DNA from: Flaccisagitta enflata
Lineage: Eukaryota > Chaetognatha > Sagittoidea > Aphragmophora
Assembly: GCA_965153355.1 (NCBI GenBank)
Contig: OZ231126.1
Span: 17,856,001-17,920,000 of the forward strand
Length of the DNA stretch: 64,000 nt
Direction of reading: 5' to 3'
The position numbers were made by a program, and so were the translations under genes. Of the stretch, positions 57,223-64,000 are shown in pieces; the stretch's first letter is position 1, and every line of letters begins with the position of its first letter. The notes under the pieces are model-generated. The model searched no databases. It saw nothing but the letters and a program-made list of their open reading frames with translations, and was not told the origin of the DNA.

Positions 57223-58339
57223 GACAAAAGCTCGTTTTTTTCAACAAGCGAGAAAAGGGTCAGTGTCAATTCGAAACAGAAAAGGGCCATACTTTGCCTG
57301 CTTTACAGAAAAGCGCACATTTTTTGTTCTTTTTGCTATCGACAGATGAAATAGATGAGCGATATTCAATCTAACTTGCAAGGATACACATTACACAGGC
57401 CTACAGCGGACCACATCATGCCCGTAAGCGTCCTGGTCTATTTAGATTCTTTATGTATTGCCCACGGGAAATCCGTCCATGGGAAAACTCTCGATAAGCT
57501 CGTTTAACCATCTATTTGGGTTTCTTTCCTTCTCCACATGTGCAGCGAATCGTTATCTCAGATTTCGGCATCGGTCAGAACCCTTGATTGGCCTCGCAGC
57601 CACCGACGTCGATCGCATAAACAAACCCCTTCTCATTTCACGATTCTTGGTTCGCCGACTTTCACTAAGCGATGTTTTAAATAGTAAGTAGTACCACATG
57701 ACGAACTATCATTTTTGTTTATTTCCAGTTAGAGTAGAACGCATGCGGCTCTCTCTCATCCAGCTCTTCGGTCTTTACGTCATACAGTACTTCTTTTAGT
57801 ATGGTAGAGTGGGACCAAAACTGGGATAACTGGGGAAATCAAAAGTCAAATAACATTAATCTTGTTTTATTCACTTTTTAGATGATGCTTACTAAGTTCC
57901 CCGCGTTTCATGTTAAAAAGATGGCACGAAATCAATGTAAGACAAGCAGATCCATCAATTTTGTCGCGTGTTACGAAAGTCATCGATTTCTTGTCAGGTT
58001 CAAAGTTCCTAAACGCCCACTCAGGAGGTCTATCTGCAAGAACTCAAGAACCTTCTACAGCAAATGGGGACAAGGCAACAAAAAAGAAAAAAAACTTATG
58101 TCAACCCACGCCATGCCTCGTAGAGTGTGGTTCATATATGCGCCAACGTACCCATACATATATATATATATTAGGCTCTGGTCGATCAGTTGGTGTGTCT
58201 CTCAGTCTGTCAGTCCGCCTGTCAATCGGTCACACTGGAGCTGATACGAATCTCACCGATAGGTCTTTTAATTTCATTCCTCTACACGGTGCAAACACTG
58301 CCTTGAACGGATACAATGACCCAAAACGGTTTGTCGACT
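57223..58339. other. Unassigned sequence
   Basis: Several 70-180-codon frames occur (57458, 57882, 57910) but none shows a domain, and two of them overlap in different frames and run into a Fam-1 element. Confidence 0.4.
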
Positions 58340-58531
58340 TTTTAGTCGCGTGCAGGCGACTCTACAACCTGCTTTGTCCGTCGGTCGGTCGGTTGGTTGG
58401 TCGGTTGGTGGGTCATGTTACTTTTTTTATGATTTTATTTTTTTGACCCCACTGCTCCTGCCTTAATGGTCTCAAATACGGCCCCTCCCCACCCGCACGC
58501 GACTTCGGTAGCCGTGTATCCGGCCTTGTTT
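58340..58531 (+). mobile_element. Fam-1 element, complete
   Basis: TTAGTCGCGTGCAGGCGACT, CTACAACCTGCTTTGTCC, a GTCGGTCGGTTGG run, GGCCCCTCCCCACCCGCACG, CGACTTCGGTAGCCGTGTAT and CCGGCCTTGTTTT. Confidence 0.87.
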
Positions 58532-59165
58532 TTTTCTCAACGGCAACTGGCAATTTCGGCCCATCCTTAATCAATTATGATCCCTTGTTCCGCGGCTCGG
58601 CGACCCTATTAGTTTAGGCTTAGAATTCTTTAAGTGGAGATAATGAATGCCTAAAGGCTTTTTACAAAATTTCCCCCATCTTAATGAAACGAGTCGCCAG
58701 TCATCGATCCGGCTGTAGATACCCAGTTGAGATGAAACCACTCGAAGTTCGAAATTCATCTCGAATGATTACCGTTAAAATGTCCGCTTAGTAATGCGAA
58801 CCTAACCGAAGATTGATCAAGAGTACCAATTAGAATCCGCACTTGAATCCAAAACCAAGTCAAGGAATTTCATGTAAGGACTCAGAAAAGTGAAGCACCG
58901 CTGTTCTTGAAAATCCCTTTAGTCTCAGATGCGTGACTCTATACGCTGCTGGGTTGGTCCATCTGTCCATATATGGTTAAAGCGCGCGTATGATAGGCCG
59001 ACGCGGCAGGCCGACAGCAGGCGTTCTTATTGTCTCGATAGTAAAGATTGTCGAAAAATCGCGAAATGAATTATTGAAAAAGAAAAGTGTCTCTTATAAT
59101 CTTTTATTTATTTGGCATGTGAGACGCCATTTGGCGATGGCAATTCGGGAGGCAAAGGCGCCATA
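58532..59165. other. Unassigned sequence with a Fam-1 5' relic at 58921
   Basis: CAGATGCGTGACTCTATACG, CTGCTGGGTTGGTCC and ATCTGTCC at 58925-58970 resemble a truncated Fam-1 start. No gene is seen. Confidence 0.4.
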
Positions 59166-59708
59166 CAGGGTGATTTTTTTCAAGTGGGGGAAAGTATTAA
59201 GACACCAAATTTTTATTATACAATTTGAAGATAAACCAAAGTTAGTTTATACTTGCAAACTATTTGACATTTGATATTCAAGAAAGAAAAAATATTTTTG
59301 ACCAGTTTTGAATTCAATTTAGCATAGTTGACCATTTTCAATCCATTATTTTTTCACAATAGTGAATTTTTGAATTATGCACAAAAAAACTTATTTTGGT
59401 CAAAAAGTTGAATGTCAGTTTACTTTTATCACTAATTTAGATATTTTAACTCTGGTTTTTATTTAAAACAGTTTTTTACTAAAATTTTGTAATTTCAGCT
59501 TCATCCATATAAGCAATTTCATAAAAAACATTAATTTTCTTGAAATTTTGGGTTTGATATTAACAAAATTTGCCAAAAATATTTTTTCTTTCTTGAAAAG
59601 TAAATGTCAAGTAGTTTGCAACAATAAACTAATTTTGGTTCATCCTGAAAGGTCATAATTAAAATTTGATGCCTTAATACTTTTCCCTACTTGAAAAAAA
59701 TCACCGTG
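59166..59708. mobile_element. 543-bp AT-rich MITE with long inverted arms, TA target
   Basis: TA (59164-59165) precedes CAGGGTGATTTTTTTCAAGT, and the reverse-complemented right end reads CACGGTGATTTTTTTCAAGT before TA (59709-59710). The inverted repeat extends inward ~140 bp, including AAAGTATTAAG, AGTTTAT-TTGCAAACTA, TTGACATTT and TTCAAGAAAGAAAAAATATT. The interior is non-coding. Confidence 0.85.
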
Positions 59709-59711
59709 TAA

Positions 59712-60225
59712 GCAACAGCTTTGAGCTATCTAGATCAACGTCAGCAAAACGCCCTCTGATCCCCACTGAGACACCATCTAGATACCATCAATGCGCCATA
59801 AACAACAGCTTTGAGCCATCTAGATTGACGTCACCAAGACACAATCTGCTTGCTACTGAGACGCCATTTAGATACCATCAATACGCCAATGTAACTCCAT
59901 CTGTATGCTATCAAGACACCCTCGAGACGCTTCAGAGACGCCTTCTAGATACCATCAATACGCCACCAATACCCCAATGAAACTCCATCTGTATGCGATC
60001 AAGACACCCTCGAGACACTCTGGAGATGCCATCTAGATACCATTAATACGCCACCAATACGCCAATGTAACTCCATCTGTATGCCATCAAGACACCCTCG
60101 AGACGCTTTGGAGACGCCATCTAGATACCATCAATACGCCACCAATACGCCAATGAAACTCCATCTATATGCCATCAAGACGCCCTCCAGATGCTACGGA
60201 GACATCATCTAGACACACGAAGAAA
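59712..60225 (+). repeat. 88-bp minisatellite
   Basis: CTAGATACCATCAATACGCC-type units recur at 59945, 60033, 60121 and 60209, exactly 88 bp apart, with earlier copies at about 59778 and 59868. CAACAGCTTTGAGC repeats 88 bp apart at 59713 and 59801. Confidence 0.88.
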
Positions 60226-60257
60226 GATGCGTTTTGTCCTAATTGAATATTCATATC

Positions 60258-61583
60258 AACAAGGCCAACACCTATAAGTCGCGTGCAGGACAAAAATAAC
60301 TGAACTGATCTGACTCCTTATTGATCTTTTTTTTCGAAAATCAGATTTAAACCAGATCCAAACCAGAACCAAACCAGTCCCAAACCAGACTCAAACCAGA
60401 CTAAAACCAGACTCAAACCAGACTCAAACCAGACTCAAACCAGACTCAAACCAGACTCAAACCAGACTCAAACCAGACTCAAACCAGACCGAAACCAGCA
60501 GAATTAAACCAGCCGACTTAAACCAGCCGACTTAAACCAGCCGACTTAAACCCGCAGACTTAAACCAGCAGACTTAAACCAGCAGACTTAAACCAGCAGA
60601 TTTAAACCAGCAGACTTAAACCAGCATACCTTAACCAGCAGACCTAAATGACCAAAAATGACCAAAAATGACCAAAAATGACCAAAATGACAAAAAATGA
60701 CAAAAAATGACAAAAAATGACCAAAATCACCAAAATGACCAAAAATGACCAAAAATGACCAAAAATGACCACAGATGATCAAAAATGACCAAAAATGACC
60801 AAAAATGACCACAGATGATCAAAAATGACCAAAAATGACCAATATGGCCAAAATCGACCAAAATGACCAAAAATGACCAAAGATGATCAAAAATAACCAA
60901 AAATGACCAAAAATGACCAAAAATGACCAGAAATGACCAAAAATGACCAAAATCGACCAAAGTAGACCAAAATTGACCAAAAATGACCAAAAATGACCAA
61001 AAGTGACTCAAAATGACCAAAAATGACCAAAAATTACCAAAATGACCAAAATGACCAAAATGACCAAAAATGACGAAAATGACCAAAAATGACTAAAAGT
61101 GACCAAAAATGACCAAAAATGACCACAGATGATCAAAAAATGACCAAAAATGGCCAAAATTGACCAAAAATGACCAAAAATGACCAAAATGGCCAAAATG
61201 ACCAAAATGACCAAAATGACCAAAATGACCGAAAATGACCACAGATGATCAAAAACGACCAAAAATGACCAAAAATGACCAAAAATGACCAAAAATGACC
61301 AAAAATAATCAAAAATGACCAAAAATGACCAAAAATGACCAAAAATGACCAAAATCACCAAAATGACCAAAAAGACCAAAATGACCAAGAATGACCAAAA
61401 ATAACCAAAGATGACTAAAAGCAACCAATTATTCCCAAAAACAACAAAAAAATGACTCAAAATCACTCCAGACAACCCAAAAAGACGAAAAAAAGCAAAG
61501 TGTTACCGACCGACGGACCGACGGACGGACGGACGGACCGACCGACGGAGCGGGTTGTAGAGTCGCGTGCACGCGACTAAAAA
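60258..61583 (-). mobile_element. Giant Fam-1 element carrying >1 kb of short tandem arrays
   Basis: On the minus strand it opens with the perfect palindrome AGTCGCGTGCACGCGACT, CTACAACCCGCTCCGTCGG and a GTCC run (61502-61548), then CTTTGCTTTTTTTCGTC. It continues through three arrays: ~83 degenerate GGTCATTTTT-type decamers (60650-61440), a 14-bp AAGTCTGCTGGTTT-type array (60490-60645), and an 11-bp GAGTCTGGTTT array (60350-60490). It ends with CCTGCACGCGACTTATAGGT and GTTGGCCTTGTT. At 1326 bp it is about seven times the normal Fam-1 length. Open frames rich in Phe/Gly/His/Trp through it are translations of the decamer. Confidence 0.82.
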
Positions 61584-61651
61584 GCAGCCAGGAGAAAATA
61601 ACAACGCCGATGACGATGTCTTTTTTCACCTATCATTCAAGTCAAACAAAG

Positions 61652-61741
<90 letters not shown>

Positions 61742-61860
61742 AAGAGACAGACAGTCAGAAAAGAGAGGAACAGAGAGATGAATTTTTGATGTTTACGAAA
61801 AAAAAAAAAAAAAAAAACCCACAAAAACAAAAAAACAAAAACAAAAAAAAAAAAAAAAGA
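61584..61860 (+). repeat. (GA)n, (GACA)n and A-rich tracts
   Basis: (GA)n at 61654-61713, (GACA)n to about 61740, and A-runs with AAAACA interruptions at 61799-61858. Confidence 0.9.
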
Positions 61861-62427
61861 CAGAGAAGAAAACAAAGAGTGCGATAGGGGGTCAAAAAGC
61901 ACAAGCAAGCGGGAAACGGAAAATGAACGAAGGTGAAAAAAGTATTATATTGATGGGAAGAGATGCGTAAGGTGAGCTCTGGATGTTGAAGCTGTATCGA
62001 GGTTTATTCTTATACATGTGCGGGTTTGTGCTTAATGCATCATATGAATGTTGAACAATATTACTACTTAACAACATCTAAAATAAGGACAAGAGCCTTT
62101 GGAGCTCTAACTGGTGTTCAATATTACATTACGCAAAGATCGTGTTCCCCACCTTTAGGCCTATATCCAATTCCAACTGGCAGCAAGACTGGTTTCATAT
62201 TCGCGTTATCACAATCAAATAGTAATTTCTTGGAACAGCGGCTTTTTGTCATTGTTGCGCGCTGAAAAGCCGAGTGAGATCTATCAAGAGTGAGAAACTA
62301 ATTCTGGATCCAACTCTAGCCTAATAATTCGTCTTATGCCTCATCGCCTCTCCAGACAGACTAGGCTCCGGGGCTTCTTTGTTGCTTATGAGGAAGCAGC
62401 CACAAAGAGATGGAGTAATGTTTTTAT
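61861..62427. other. Unassigned sequence
   Basis: No gene or repeat is recognised. Confidence 0.4.
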
Positions 62428-62561
62428 TCGCGTGCACGCGACTGTATAACCCGCTGTGTCCGCAACATAAGTGTGTTGGTCGGTCGGTCGGTCACACATT
62501 GCCTTTTTTGGCCCAAATGCTTGGTCGGCCTAATTACCCGCACGCGACTTGGGCCTCGTTC
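62428..62561 (+). mobile_element. Fam-1 element, shortened
   Basis: TTCGCGTGCACGCGACTGTA, TAACCCGCTGTGTCC, a GGTCGGTCGG run, then ACCCGCACGCGACTTGGGCC and TCGTT; the GTATCC block is missing. Confidence 0.75.
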
Positions 62562-62562
62562 A

Positions 62563-62661
62563 CATAATATAATAAAATATAATATAATATAATATAATAT
62601 GATATGATATAATATAATATAATATAACATGATATAATATAATATAATATAATATAATATA
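62563..62661 (+). repeat. (ATAAT)n pentanucleotide microsatellite
   Basis: About 19 ATAAT-type units with G or C substitutions, directly 3' of a Fam-1 element. Confidence 0.9.
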
Positions 62662-63469
62662 TAGCAACCAACACAGACCCCTGAGAGTCCAAAAAATGGT
62701 TGCTATTAGTTTTATTTCACGCCCTTTTGTCTTTTTGCCCCCGTATCTTACCCAACTCATATCATTGCTTCATAATGCAAAATAGCCTTAGATTAGGTCC
62801 TCAACCCAGTAAAACATCAGATGAGGAACCAATTCGTATAGCAGCAGTCATTGTTATTATGAGTATGTGGACTAAGCAATGGGTACCGCGAAGCATCGAT
62901 CTCTTATTTATCTCTTTATCTCTGTCTCCTTCCGTCTCCAAAGATATCTCCATCACGAATCCCATCACTTCACTTCACCACCTCTTTTCTTCCGCTTTTC
63001 TTCCCTCCAAGAGATCATTATCTCGCCATCGACAAATCTTTTTTAGTAATAAAAAAAAAGAAACGCTAAAATAACATGTGTTACTCAAAGAACCACCAAG
63101 ATTTTTTTTTTTTCATTCTTTTTTTTTTTTCGTTTTCCAGCTTTTATCGAAAATCAGGCATTGAAAGATATAAGGAAATGAAAAAAACAAGGATGATTGG
63201 GCCAACGGAGCGTCGGGTTTGAATTATAACTCTAGTTTTAACCCTGGTTTTAAATTAAGTTAATGATTAATCAAACTGACAAATAAATGAATGCGTGAAG
63301 GAATGTAAGGATGAATGTGTGAATAGTACTAAATGGTCGCAAAAGCTCTGGATGGTCCTCGGTACCCGACGTCCTTTAGTTAGTGTACGTGGGAATGAGA
63401 TGGTGAGAGGAGCAAATGACCCTTGCTTTGGAAGAATCATGGGCAATTATCGGGCGCGTAGGGTTGGGA
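62662..63469. other. Unassigned sequence
   Basis: Poly(T)/poly(A) tracts near 63050 and 63100-63130; no gene is recognised. Confidence 0.4.
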
Positions 63470-63775
63470 TAAAGACCTTTGGGCCACAATCCTTCGATTT
63501 GGACCTCGCGGCAGAGATTTGGGCCTTAAGCCTATCAATCAGGCCTTGAGACTGAGATTTGGACCTTGTGGCTGAGATTTGGGCCTTAAGACTGGAATGT
63601 GTACCTCGATGCATATATGGGCCTCAAGGCTGAAGTTTAGGCCTTAGGTCTTGAATATGGGCCTCGAGACAGAGATTTGTGCTTAGAGGAAAAGATTGAG
63701 GCCTCAAAGAGATTTGGGCCTTGAGGCTAAGATTTTCGCCCCAGGGCTGGGATCAGATTTTCGGTTCCAAGCAGG
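63470..63775 (+). repeat. Degenerate ~21-bp minisatellite related to the Fam-2 arrays
   Basis: The unit GAGATTTGGGCCTTGAGGCT recurs about 13 times with indels. Its complement resembles the CCTCAAATCTGACCTCTCAG unit inside the two Fam-2 elements, but no Fam-2 ends flank it here. Confidence 0.8.
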
Positions 63776-64000
63776 AATAGACTATTTTACATAAACAGCT
63801 GATTACATCTTTACTTCAAACTGAATGGAAGCTAAACCCCCGAAGCCAGTGCTATGAAATAAACAGTGCATGAATAAATAGAAGAGTAAGTGCCTTTTAC
63901 AAACTACACAAAAACAAATAAGCATTTCTAACAAGGCTGGTTCCACGGCAATCTCAGTTGTAGACAGTCAGCAGACAAAACACAATAGGTATATATATCA

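Noticed and set aside
57910-58446. 178-codon plus-strand ORF
   Set aside because: It overlaps another frame of similar length and ends inside a Fam-1 element; no recognisable domain.
60340-61440. CRISPR-like or protein-coding repeats (Phe/Gly/His/Trp-rich frames)
   Set aside because: The units are contiguous 10-14-bp tandem repeats without spacers, open in several frames at once; this is a minisatellite inside a Fam-1 element.

Overview
This window looks like repeat-dominated nuclear DNA from an animal, most likely an invertebrate. The reasons are a BEL/Pao-type LTR retrotransposon (a lineage known essentially from metazoans), several non-LTR retrotransposons with apurinic-type endonuclease and reverse transcriptase, a tRNA-derived SINE, many MITE-like inverted-repeat elements, and very long di-, tri- and tetranucleotide microsatellites. 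I cannot name the species. I find no convincing host protein-coding gene, rRNA, functional tRNA or CRISPR array. All long coherent reading frames belong to transposable elements; most other open frames are translations of microsatellites.

Layout. 1-550: 123-bp tandem repeat cut by the window edge. 1571-3575 (-): 5'-truncated, frameshifted CR1/L2-like LINE. 4.5-13.9 kb: short interspersed elements, a 622-bp TA-flanked MITE, a tRNA-SINE with a (CAA)n tail, giant (TG)n arrays around an inverted repeat, and a 1-kb tandem duplication. 14.2-14.7 kb: 543-bp MITE. 15.5-23.1 kb (+): a second LINE lineage, interrupted by a 3.4-kb insertion with long terminal inverted repeats and a perfect 8-bp target duplication (hAT-like), and by an antisense 5'-truncated LINE. 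23.4-33.4 kb: inverted repeats, microsatellites and nested array-carrying elements. 33654-42406 (+): complete BEL/Pao insertion with near-identical LTRs and a 5-bp target duplication, carrying a long Gag but a pol reduced to protease plus integrase remnants. 46.5-48.8 kb: cluster of short interspersed elements. 50360-54355 (-): the best-preserved LINE, with an intact 925-aa endonuclease/RT ORF and a frameshifted ORF1. 55-64 kb: more interspersed elements, one with a >1-kb decamer array, a second 543-bp MITE, and 88-bp and ~21-bp minisatellites.

Two short-element families organise much of the intergenic sequence. Fam-1 starts with a palindrome close to AGTCGCGTGCACGCGACT, continues into a GTCC/GTCG/GTTG tetranucleotide run, and ends near CCGTGTATCCGGCCTTGTT; there are about 30 full or partial copies on both strands. 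Fam-2 has inverted modules around GGGCAGCGGCCCC and TGTCCTGTAGAACACAGG, also followed by GTCC runs. In both families some copies carry a copy-specific tandem array between constant ends. One Fam-2 copy is inserted in another, and related 21-bp arrays occur at three distant places. This 'constant ends, GTCY run, private array' architecture resembles non-autonomous Helentron-type (DINE/mini-me-like) elements and is the most interesting signal here; that classification is inference.

The autonomous LINEs could supply reverse transcriptase for the SINE, and an intact BEL/Pao element elsewhere must have supplied RT for the BEL insertion. Boundaries of repeats were placed by eye and may be off by several bases.
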